A stretch of DNA of 64,000 bases from Ruminococcus sp. Lineage in GTDB: Bacteria; Bacillota; Clostridia; Oscillospirales; Ruminococcaceae. The DNA lies in the NCBI GenBank assembly GCA_017542125.1, contig JAFXXU010000058.1, positions 248,001 to 312,000 of the forward strand, given 5' to 3'. The first letter of the stretch is position 1, and the number at the start of each line of letters is the position of its first letter. The notes under the pieces are model-generated. The model had not been told where the DNA came from. It did not search any database and saw only the letters and a program-made list of their open reading frames with translations. Positions 35,159 through 42,330 of this stretch are shown one piece after another. Position numbers and translations under genes: made by a program.

Positions 35159-35820
35159 ACGGAAAGCTGATAGTCCTTGAAGGTCTTGACGGCAGCGGTA
35201 AATCAACTCAGTTTGAACGCATCGACAGTATCCTGACCGACCGCGGATGCTCTCATAAGTCTATAAGCTTTCCCGATTACCAGCTGCCCTCATCGGCTCT
35301 CGTTAAGATGTATCTGAACGGCGAGATCGCTGATAAGGCAGAGGATATCAACGCCTTTGCGGCTTCAAGCTTCTATGCTGTGGACAGATACGCCAGCTAC
35401 AAGAAATATTGGGAGGAAGACTACACCTCCGGCAAGCTGATACTCGCCGCGAGATATGTCACCTCCAACTGCATATATCAGATGGTGAAGCTCCCCGAGA
35501 ATGAGTGGGACGGCTACATTGATTGGCTCACCGATTACGAGTATGTTCGCCTCGGTCTGCCGAAGCCCGATAAGGTCATCTTCCTCGATATGCCCGTAGA
35601 GGTATCGCAGCGGCTTATGACCGAAAGATATCACGGCGACGAGCATAAAAAGGATATCCACGAAGCAAATGTTTCTTTCCTGCACAGCTGCCGCAGAGCA
35701 GCTCTGTATTCTGCGGATAAGCTGGGCTGGGACATCTTACCCTGTTCTGAGAACGGCGAACCCCTCAGCCGCAGCGTTATCACCGAAAGACTGATGGGTA
35801 TTATAGACGGATGCTTATGA
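35155..35820 (+). CDS. tmk: Thymidylate kinase-like nucleotide kinase
   Basis: A 221-residue P-loop kinase that probably converts dTMP to dTDP. The P-loop is EGLDGSGKSTQ near the N-terminus, and the dTMP-site region has FPDY and FAASSFYAVDRYAS (an FASDR-like segment). It is slightly longer and more divergent than standard Tmk, matching a clostridial form of the enzyme. The start is in the four-base overlap with thyX, which supports the substrate assignment. Confidence 0.85.
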   Translation: MNGKLIVLEGLDGSGKSTQFERIDSILTDRGCSHKSISFPDYQLPSSALVKMYLNGEIADKAEDINAFAASSFYAVDRYASYKKYWEEDYTSGKLILAARYVTSNCIYQMVKLPENEWDGYIDWLTDYEYVRLGLPKPDKVIFLDMPVEVSQRLMTERYHGDEHKKDIHEANVSFLHSCRRAALYSADKLGWDILPCSENGEPLSRSVITERLMGIIDGCL

Positions 35821-35836
35821 TCACGGAGGTATAAAT

Positions 35837-36379
35837 ATGGTTTATATTTTTCTTGCGGACGGTTTTGAGATAGTTGAAGCTCTTGCTCCTGCCGATATAC
35901 TTACCAGAGCAGGTTCAAAGGTGGTTACTGTGGGCGTTACAGGCAAGGTCGTTACTGCCTCCTGCGGGATACCCGTTGTAGCCGATATCACCGCTTCGGC
36001 CCTGAAGCTGGACGATAAGACCGATATGATCGTTCTCCCCGGCGGTATGCCCGGAACGAACAATCTTGAAGCTGACAACACCGTGCAGTCTGCCATAGAT
36101 TTTGCCGTAAGCAAGGGAATATATGTTGCAGCCATCTGTGCTGCGCCGAAGATCCTGGGTCATAAGGGTCTGCTCAAAGGCAGGAAGGCCACCTGCTTCC
36201 CCTCCTTTGAATCTGAGCTTGAGGGAGCTGAGCTGACAGGTTTACAGGCCGTTACCGACGGTAAATTCATCACCGGAAAGGGCGCAGGCGCTGCTCTCGA
36301 TTTCGGCTTTGAGCTGGTAAAGGCTCTTTACAGCGCCGAAAAGGCTGCCGAGGTCGCAGCTAAGATGCAATGCAGATAA
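35837..36379 (+). CDS. DJ-1/PfpI family protein (YajL/ThiJ-like)
   Basis: A 180-residue DJ-1 superfamily protein. The nucleophile-elbow cysteine is in VAAICAAPKIL, and the supporting acidic residue is in DGFEIVEALAPADIL. The phrase VLPGGMPGTNNL is typical. Close relatives are called DJ-1, YajL or 4-methyl-5(beta-hydroxyethyl)-thiazole monophosphate biosynthesis protein; deglycase, chaperone or stress roles have been proposed and the function here is unknown. It shares ten bases with the cyclo-ligase gene. Confidence 0.9.
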   Translation: MVYIFLADGFEIVEALAPADILTRAGSKVVTVGVTGKVVTASCGIPVVADITASALKLDDKTDMIVLPGGMPGTNNLEADNTVQSAIDFAVSKGIYVAAICAAPKILGHKGLLKGRKATCFPSFESELEGAELTGLQAVTDGKFITGKGAGAALDFGFELVKALYSAEKAAEVAAKMQCR

Positions 36380-36954
36380 GCGATAAAAAACGCCTGAGAT
36401 CCGAGATCAAGGCGATACGATTTGCCATGAGCAAAAAAGAGAAAGCCGACCGTGACAGGCGCATCTATGAAAACGTCATCGGCTCACAGGAGTATAAAGA
36501 TTGCTCGGAGCTCCTTATATATATATCGGGGCAGATAGAGGTCGATACCTCTCAGATCATCAAGGATGCCGTGGATCAGGGCAAGGCTGTCTATGTTCCC
36601 AGGTGCGTTGCCGGTACCAATGTTATGGAGTTCTACCGCATCAGGAGCAGGGATGACCTTATAGAGGGCTATTTCGGTATCCTCGAGCCCAAGGAAGAAT
36701 GCGAGACAGGGACTTACTGTGAGACCTCACTTTGCATAGTTCCCGGGCTTGCATACGATAAGAGCGGGTTCAGGCTCGGCTTCGGCAAGGGCTTTTACGA
36801 TAAGTATTTATCGGGTTTCCCCGGTAAGACCATTGGCATTTGCTATGACAGCTGCATAATCGACAATGTATATAAAGAAGCTCACGATATAGCCGTTATG
36901 AAGCTAATATCGGAAAGCGGTATAAGGATCGTTGAGCAAACACGAGAGGAATGA
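36370..36954 (+). CDS. 5-formyltetrahydrofolate cyclo-ligase
   Basis: A 194-residue enzyme that converts 5-formyl-THF to methenyl-THF with ATP, returning stored folate to the one-carbon pool. It has the basic N-terminus (KKRLRSEIKAIRFAMS), the central IYISGQIEVDT and VPRCV, and the ATP-site motif GFRLGFGKGFYDKYL. Folate logic links it to thyX in the same operon and to glyA elsewhere in the window. The start is within the end of the DJ-1 gene. Confidence 0.94.
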   Translation: MQISDKKRLRSEIKAIRFAMSKKEKADRDRRIYENVIGSQEYKDCSELLIYISGQIEVDTSQIIKDAVDQGKAVYVPRCVAGTNVMEFYRIRSRDDLIEGYFGILEPKEECETGTYCETSLCIVPGLAYDKSGFRLGFGKGFYDKYLSGFPGKTIGICYDSCIIDNVYKEAHDIAVMKLISESGIRIVEQTREE

Positions 36955-36961
36955 TAACTTA

Positions 36962-38437
36962 ATGGACGAGAACGAGAAGGATCTCAGCTTCAATACAGAT
37001 AATACCGATGAGGCAGCCGTCTCAGATCAGGATATAAGCTTCGGTGCCGAAAAGGTATCCGAGATGCCCGTTATCCCCGATGAGGCTCCCGAATCGATAG
37101 AGGAATATGAGGAGGAGCAGCCCGAGGCCGAGCATGAAGCCGAAGAGGCAGAGGAAGAAGTGCTGGAAAGCGAGCTCTCCGAGGAAGCTGAAGAGGCTCC
37201 GGAGGAAGAGGCTGTTTCCGATGAGCCAGACGCTGAAAGCTCTGACGAGGATGTTGTTTTGGGCAGTATGCCCGTTGCGGATGCACCTGTTATGCTCAGG
37301 CCCCGCAGACCTGCTTCATCCAGAAAAAAGAGCTCTAAAAAGCGCCGCAGCACTGCTGCGTCCAAAAAGAAAAAGAAGAAAGGCACCAGGTTCAACAACT
37401 CGATCTTCGGGGGACTTATCCTTGTAACGGTTATTCTTACCGTTTCTCTGGTGCTTGCTATCACAGGCATCAAGATAGGATTTGAGTACCTCGGGGCAGG
37501 GAAGAGCAGTGAGAATATCACCTTCAATATCCCTGAAAATGCTACTCCCGAGCAGATCGCCGATATACTTATCGACAACAATATTATTGAGAACAAGACC
37601 CTGTTCAAGATCGCTATGAAGATGCAGCATTCTCCCACACTTTTCCCCGGTGACGTAACACTCAACCCCGCTATGGGTTACGCCAAGGTCATCGAGACTC
37701 TCAGTACCCAGCGCGATGTCCGCGAGACCGTTACCATCACCTTCCCCGAAGGCATCACTCTGCTTGAGGCAGCTAACCTGCTCAAAGAGAACAAGGTCTG
37801 CGATAAGACAGAGGATTTCATCTTCGAGTTCAATAAGCTCCAGGATTTCTCTTTTGAAACTATGATCGACAAGAATGCCGATACCTATTATAAGATGGAA
37901 GGCTTCTTCTTCCCGGATACCTATGAATTCTATGTGGGTGACGAGGGATATAACGTTACCAGGATCATCCGCTCGAATTTCTCCAGCAAGCTTGACAGCA
38001 CACTTCTGCAGCAGATGAAGAATAAGAATCTGACGCTTTCTCAGCTTATCACACTTGCCTCAATGGTTCAGTGGGAGGCTAATTCCGCTGAGGATATGCC
38101 CAAGGTTGCTTCGGTATTCTTAAACCGTCTTGCAAAGCCGGACGAGTTCCCGAGGCTGCAATCTGATGCCACTGCTAATTATTTGACCAAGGTCATCAAT
38201 GTGGTGGGCGATACCGCCAGCAAGGATCACTATGCCGATCTTTACAACACCTACAAGTGCGAGGGCCTGCCTGTCGGACCTATATGCAATCCGGGTCTTG
38301 ATGCTATAAAGGCTGTGCTTTATCCTGCCGAGACCAACTACTATTACTTCTGTAATAACCTTGAGACCGGCAAGAGCTACTTCGCCGAGACCTATGAGGA
38401 GCATCAGAAGAACCTTATCAGAGCGGGGCTTGCCTGA
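36962..38437 (+). CDS. mltG: Endolytic murein transglycosylase MltG (YceG-like)
   Basis: MltG cleaves nascent peptidoglycan strands at the membrane. The 491-residue protein has an unusually long acidic cytoplasmic N-terminus (about residues 1-100, Glu/Ala-rich), a basic Lys/Arg/Ser patch (KKSSKKRRSTAASKKKKKK), one membrane helix (IFGGLILVTVILTVSLVLAI), a LysM-like region and the YceG domain. The catalytic region reads LASMVQWEAN (365-374), where most relatives have an ExE pair; here the first position is Gln (Q370) and the second is E372. NRL and LQSDAT follow as usual. ATG 36962 is chosen over a TTG at 36932. It overlaps the U32 gene by one base. Confidence 0.92.
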   Translation: MDENEKDLSFNTDNTDEAAVSDQDISFGAEKVSEMPVIPDEAPESIEEYEEEQPEAEHEAEEAEEEVLESELSEEAEEAPEEEAVSDEPDAESSDEDVVLGSMPVADAPVMLRPRRPASSRKKSSKKRRSTAASKKKKKKGTRFNNSIFGGLILVTVILTVSLVLAITGIKIGFEYLGAGKSSENITFNIPENATPEQIADILIDNNIIENKTLFKIAMKMQHSPTLFPGDVTLNPAMGYAKVIETLSTQRDVRETVTITFPEGITLLEAANLLKENKVCDKTEDFIFEFNKLQDFSFETMIDKNADTYYKMEGFFFPDTYEFYVGDEGYNVTRIIRSNFSSKLDSTLLQQMKNKNLTLSQLITLASMVQWEANSAEDMPKVASVFLNRLAKPDEFPRLQSDATANYLTKVINVVGDTASKDHYADLYNTYKCEGLPVGPICNPGLDAIKAVLYPAETNYYYFCNNLETGKSYFAETYEEHQKNLIRAGLA

Positions 38438-39660
38438 TGAGCGAAAGAACAAAGTTTGAGATACTTTCTCCCGTCGGAGATGCGGAAAGGCTGTATGCGG
38501 CGCTGGATTACGGTGCCGATGCAGTCTACCTCGGGGGGACTATGTTCGGTATGCGTGCTCAGGCGGCGAAATTCGACCCGGAGGGGCTTAAGAATGCCGC
38601 CGATGAAGTCCACAGGAGAGGGAAGCGCATTTACCTGACCTGCAATACCTTACCGCGAAACAGCGAGATTCCTCTTTTGGAGGGCTTTATCAAGGATGCC
38701 TGCGCTGCGGGCATCGACGCGCTTATAACCACCGATATAGGTGTTTTCAAGATGATAAGGCGTTTGGCCCCTGATATGGAGATACACGTTTCCACTCAGG
38801 CGGGTATAGTCAATTATGCTTCTGCACGGGAGTTCTATGAAATGGGCGCCAAGAGGGTAGTCCTTGCCAGAGAGCTTTCTCTGGACGAGATCGCCGAGAT
38901 CCGCGCTAAAACTCCCAAGGAGCTGGAAATAGAGGTCTTTGTCCACGGCGCCATGTGTATGAGTTTTTCAGGCAGATGTCTGATCTCGCAGTACCTTATC
39001 GACCGCGATGCCAACAGAGGCCAGTGTGCCCAGCCTTGCCGTTGGAGCTATACTCTCGTTGAGGAAAAACGCCCGGGAGAGTATTATCCCATCATTCAGG
39101 AGGAGCAGGGAAGCTACATCCTGAACGCCAAGGATCTCTGTATGATCGATCATATAGATAAGCTTGCAGAGGCCGGAGTTGACAGCTTCAAGATCGAGGG
39201 CAGAGCAAAATCCACCTATTATGTAGCTGTTGTTACCAACGCTTACAGAATGGCAATGGATCTTTATAAGTCCGATCCGAAGAATTTCAAGCTGCCCGAT
39301 GAGATCCGCGATGAGGTCTTCAAGGTCAGCCACAGACCTTACTGTACAGGCTTTTTCTTCGGTCATCCCAAGGATTGTCAGTATTATGCCAATAGCGGCT
39401 ATATCAGGGATTACGATGTGGTGGCTATCGTTCAGAAATGCGAGAATGGGCGTATTTACGCCTCTCAGCGAAATAAGTTCATGGCAGGGGATACCATTGA
39501 GGCGCTTATTCCCAGGCAGAAGCCTATAGAGTTTAAAGCAGAACGCCTGTTCGACGAGAACGATGAACCGATTGAGACCGCCAATAAAGCCACTATGGAT
39601 TTCTCCATAGCATCTGATCTTATCCTGCCGCCGAACACTATGCTCAGAATGAAGAAATAA
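38437..39660 (+). CDS. Peptidase U32 family protein
   Basis: A 407-residue U32 protein. It shows the TIM-barrel start EILSPVGDAERLYAALDYGADAVYLGG, the block IHVSTQAGIVNYAS, and the cysteine-rich signature EVFVHGAMCMSFSGRC followed by NRGQCAQPCRW, which may hold an iron-sulfur cluster. Members act in tRNA or rRNA hydroxylation (RlhA, TrhP) rather than as proteases. In Bacillus the yrrN/yrrO U32 pair also lies downstream of an mltG-like gene (yrrL), so this position is conserved. The precise RNA target is not predictable. Confidence 0.9.
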   Translation: MSERTKFEILSPVGDAERLYAALDYGADAVYLGGTMFGMRAQAAKFDPEGLKNAADEVHRRGKRIYLTCNTLPRNSEIPLLEGFIKDACAAGIDALITTDIGVFKMIRRLAPDMEIHVSTQAGIVNYASAREFYEMGAKRVVLARELSLDEIAEIRAKTPKELEIEVFVHGAMCMSFSGRCLISQYLIDRDANRGQCAQPCRWSYTLVEEKRPGEYYPIIQEEQGSYILNAKDLCMIDHIDKLAEAGVDSFKIEGRAKSTYYVAVVTNAYRMAMDLYKSDPKNFKLPDEIRDEVFKVSHRPYCTGFFFGHPKDCQYYANSGYIRDYDVVAIVQKCENGRIYASQRNKFMAGDTIEALIPRQKPIEFKAERLFDENDEPIETANKATMDFSIASDLILPPNTMLRMKK

Positions 39661-39661
39661 A

Positions 39662-40417
39662 ATGGAAAAGCTGGATATTTCATGTTATCCCGGGATAATA
39701 CCTTATATAGACAAGACCTCCTGCGGGGCTGTATATCCGCTTTCGATAGCGGAGGCTCGCCAGACCGGGGATGTTTTCATCAAGGATGGTTCTGTGCTTT
39801 TGCATCATTACTGCGGATTTGCTTTTATCTTCGGCAAATGCGGTACTGATTTCCTTGATGATGTTTATAACAGCTTTCTCAGCCCGGAGAGTATAACCTC
39901 AAGGCGTTTTATACTGTTCACCGAAAGCAGGGAAGTCAGAGATCACTTTCTTGGGAAAAGTAATACTGTTTCCGGAGATAGGCTCTTTTTCAGCTATCCC
40001 AAAGTCATAGAGCCAAAACATTTTGATATTCTTGTGCAGTATTCTGTCCGTGAGATCGACAGCGAATTGGCTGAAAAGATCGAAGGCATGGTAGCTCCGG
40101 GCTTTTCCTGGGACAGCAGGGAGAGGTTTCTGGCAAACGGCAAAGGTTTCTGTGTTACCGACAGTGACATTCCGGCAGCGTGGGCTTTTTCTGCAGCGGT
40201 AAGCTCTGATGAGATAGACATCGGCGTCGAAACAAGACCCGCATATCGCGGTCAGGGGCTTGCATATGCCGCTGCGGAGCAGATGATACGTTATTGCTTT
40301 GATAATGACAAACGCCCCGTATGGGCCTGCGATTCCGGGAATACAGCTTCACGCCGGCTTGCCGAAAAGCTGGGATTTGTAAAAACCGGAGAATGCTTTA
40401 CCGTACGCAGATCATAA
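39662..40417 (+). CDS. GNAT family acetyltransferase
   Basis: A 251-residue protein whose C-terminal half is a GNAT N-acetyltransferase domain: the acetyl-CoA loop RPAYRGQGLAYAAAEQMI and the late block NTASRRLAEKLGFVKTGE are clear. The N-terminal half (GAVYPLSIAEARQTGDVFI, HHYCGFAFIFGK) resembles the group that includes zwittermicin-resistance-like acetyltransferases. The substrate is unknown. It starts one base after the U32 stop and is the last gene of the thyX operon, before a bidirectional terminator. Confidence 0.85.
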   Translation: MEKLDISCYPGIIPYIDKTSCGAVYPLSIAEARQTGDVFIKDGSVLLHHYCGFAFIFGKCGTDFLDDVYNSFLSPESITSRRFILFTESREVRDHFLGKSNTVSGDRLFFSYPKVIEPKHFDILVQYSVREIDSELAEKIEGMVAPGFSWDSRERFLANGKGFCVTDSDIPAAWAFSAAVSSDEIDIGVETRPAYRGQGLAYAAAEQMIRYCFDNDKRPVWACDSGNTASRRLAEKLGFVKTGECFTVRRS

Positions 40418-40425
40418 TAAACGAA

Positions 40426-40464
40426 AAAGCCCGGAAACGATTCGGTTGATCGCTCTCGGGCTTT
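40426..40464. terminator. Bidirectional terminator between the GNAT gene and the recombinase
   Basis: Stem AAAGCCCG (40426-40433) / CGGGCTTT (40457-40464) with a 23-base loop. A-rich and T-rich flanks allow it to serve both converging genes. Confidence 0.7.
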
Positions 40465-40468
40465 GATA

Positions 40469-41452
40469 TTATTTCTTTTTCTTGGTATTTGCCAGTGGAT
40501 TGGCTTCAGCGGCGGCTTTGAGGTTTTCATTTGAAAGGTGAGTATAGATCTCTGTAGTGCCGACGCTTTTGTGCCCCAGCTGTTCCTTCAAAACCAGTGT
40601 ATCCACTCCGCCGTATTGATACATAAGGGTAGCGGCGGTATGCCTGAGCTTGTGAGTTGTTATCCCCATATTGGAGAGTCCTGCTCTGGCAAGATTTTCC
40701 TCTACTATCTGCTGAACACGGCGCTTATTGATCCGGGTCTTGTTTGCCGAAAGGAAGATAGCATTGGGATCGGCTCCGGCATCCTTGCAGCGGTAGTTGT
40801 TTATATAGTCGTCCAACGCCTCGATGCAGCTGTCGTTCAGATAGATGATACGTTCCTTGCTGCCTTTTCCGAAGAGACGAAGCGTCCGGTTGGCTTTACT
40901 GTAATCTCCCAGATTGAGCCCTACCAGCTCGCTGAGACGCATCCCGCAGTTAAGAAAGAGCAGTATTATACAGTAATCGCGCTGCTTATATTTGGAGTCG
41001 ATGCTTTCCAGCAGCTTCATGCTGTCTTCAAGGGAGAGGAATTTCGGCAGCTTGTTCTTTACAGAGGGGAGTTCAAGCTCTGTCATGGGATTGTTTTCGA
41101 TCAGCTTTGCTTTCTGATGCAGAAAGATATAGAACTGTTTCAGAGCAGAGCATTTGCGGGCACGGGTAGCAGTCTCGTTGCCCCGGTTGTCCTTCAGGAA
41201 ACGAAGATAGACGTGAGCATCATTCAAAGAGAAATCCTCCAGATACTCTAATGGAACATCAGCTATTGTGATATCGCCCCATTCGGTGTTGGCAGGAACA
41301 TCCCGGTGTTTGACCTTTAAATACCGCAGGAATGTTCTTATATCAATATAGTACGCTTCCTCGGTTCGGTCGGCGCGGTTTCTGATAATCCGCATATTTG
41401 TAAGAAAGTCCTCAAGATAGTAAGGACAATCGTCAAAGTATTCCTGTTTCAA
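40469..41452 (-). CDS. Tyrosine recombinase, XerC/XerD-like
   Basis: A 327-residue site-specific recombinase. It has an N-terminal SAM-like core-binding domain and a full catalytic set: Arg in GMRLSELVGL, Lys in GKGSKERII, His/Arg in HKLRHTAAT, His in LGHKSVGTT and the nucleophile Tyr in EIYTH. I choose the TTG at 41452 as start, since AGAAGG precedes it and the longer ATG frame (41491) begins upstream of the mapped -10 box and could not be transcribed. It may be the chromosomal Xer protein or an orphan integrase; no mobile-element genes flank it. It has its own promoter. Confidence 0.9.
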   Translation of the reverse strand: MKQEYFDDCPYYLEDFLTNMRIIRNRADRTEEAYYIDIRTFLRYLKVKHRDVPANTEWGDITIADVPLEYLEDFSLNDAHVYLRFLKDNRGNETATRARKCSALKQFYIFLHQKAKLIENNPMTELELPSVKNKLPKFLSLEDSMKLLESIDSKYKQRDYCIILLFLNCGMRLSELVGLNLGDYSKANRTLRLFGKGSKERIIYLNDSCIEALDDYINNYRCKDAGADPNAIFLSANKTRINKRRVQQIVEENLARAGLSNMGITTHKLRHTAATLMYQYGGVDTLVLKEQLGHKSVGTTEIYTHLSNENLKAAAEANPLANTKKKK

Positions 41453-41479
41453 GAAAAGACACCTTCTTTCTTTGTTTTG

Positions 41480-41508
41480 ATTATAACACATCAGAGGCTT
41501 AACGTCAA
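41480..41508 (-). promoter_or_regulatory. Sigma-A promoter of the tyrosine recombinase gene
   Basis: Minus strand: -35 TTGACG (complement at 41503-41508), 17-bp spacer, -10 TATAAT (41480-41485). Confidence 0.85.
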
Positions 41509-41578
41509 GCCGGGAGTGTGAGATGATAGGTCAAAGCTGAAAGGTATATACAGGGAAGTGCAGAGATAAGCAGACAGG

Positions 41579-41610
41579 AAGTTTCACTAAATAAAAATTT
41601 AGTGAAACTT
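41579..41610. repeat. Perfect 14-bp inverted repeat upstream of the recombinase
   Basis: AAGTTTCACTAAAT (41579-41592) and ATTTAGTGAAACTT (41597-41610) are exact complements around AAAA. No T-run follows on either strand, so it is not an ordinary terminator. It lies about 70 bases upstream of the recombinase promoter and 145 before the SUFU-like gene; a protein-binding or recombination site is possible. Confidence 0.85.
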
Positions 41611-41754
41611 AGGGAGGCGAGTACAGCCCACCTATTACTCATGTAAATCCCCGCATTCATTTGTCTCACCGTCCTTATATAATGGCTTATAACAGTTATT
41701 ATCGTTTCAACCGATAAATACGATCCTACACATTACCTATCAAGGAGTTTTCTT

Positions 41755-42303
41755 ATGAACGATCTCGGCGAACTAATACTTGATCATTATGAAAAATATC
41801 TCGGCGAATATGCCGGTGCAGATATCTATTCCAACGGCTCTGATCAGATACAGCTTCTCGGCTACGATAATACTATCCGTGACTGTCTGCTGTTTGCTAC
41901 ATTCGGACTGTCCAAATGTGCTGATAAGGTCGGAGGCTGCTGTGAGGCCATACTCGTTACAGACAGCGACTATGATTCCTGCGCTGAGGTTTTTATCAAT
42001 TCCGTATTCTATGCTGTAACTAATGGTCTCTCTCTAAGCCATGGATCGCTCATTACAGGCGCAGATGCTGTCTCGACCGGGTTTTCATCAAAGCACGGCA
42101 AATCCGCAGTATATTTTACCGATATTTTCCTTTTGCCGGATGATTTCGCCGAAATAGATGACAAATGCCGTATGTTGATGGCGCTCTTAGTATCGGAAAA
42201 TGAAGCTGAATTCATTAAAACCCACGGTTTTACGGCATTTGAGGACTTGCTGGAGGAAAATGACGTCGATGTTTTCGATATAAACAGACCGTCTGTTGTC
42301 TGA
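41755..42303 (+). CDS. SUFU-like (suppressor of fused domain) protein
   Basis: A 182-residue cytoplasmic protein, acidic overall. The last third reads like bacterial SUFU-domain proteins: a hydrophobic block DIFLLPDDFAEI, then an AEFIKTHGFTAFEDLLEEN-type helix and the closing DVFDINRPSVV. The N-terminal part (LGELILDHYEKYLGE, YSNGSDQIQLLGYDN) also fits. Bacterial SUFU proteins are often immunity or regulatory proteins near toxins, but no toxin gene is visible here. CAAGGAG gives a ribosome site at 41741-41747. It is followed by the methyltransferase fusion 27 bases later. Family membership is judged by pattern only. Confidence 0.65.
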   Translation: MNDLGELILDHYEKYLGEYAGADIYSNGSDQIQLLGYDNTIRDCLLFATFGLSKCADKVGGCCEAILVTDSDYDSCAEVFINSVFYAVTNGLSLSHGSLITGADAVSTGFSSKHGKSAVYFTDIFLLPDDFAEIDDKCRMLMALLVSENEAEFIKTHGFTAFEDLLEENDVDVFDINRPSVV

Positions 42304-42330
42304 ATACTGTTTTTTTGAGAGGTGTAAGCT

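Larger units (their letters stand above)
41453..41754. other. Intergenic region between recombinase and SUFU-like gene
   Basis: This 302-base gap holds the recombinase promoter and the palindrome at 41579-41610. A lone -10-like TATAAT occurs near 41676-41681 on the plus strand, without a good -35. No RNA gene or small reading frame with a ribosome site was found. Confidence 0.6.

Noticed and set aside
41660..41685. Promoter for the SUFU-like gene based on TATAAT
   Set aside because: No -35 element or extended -10 at the right distance, so it is mentioned only as a lone -10-like box.
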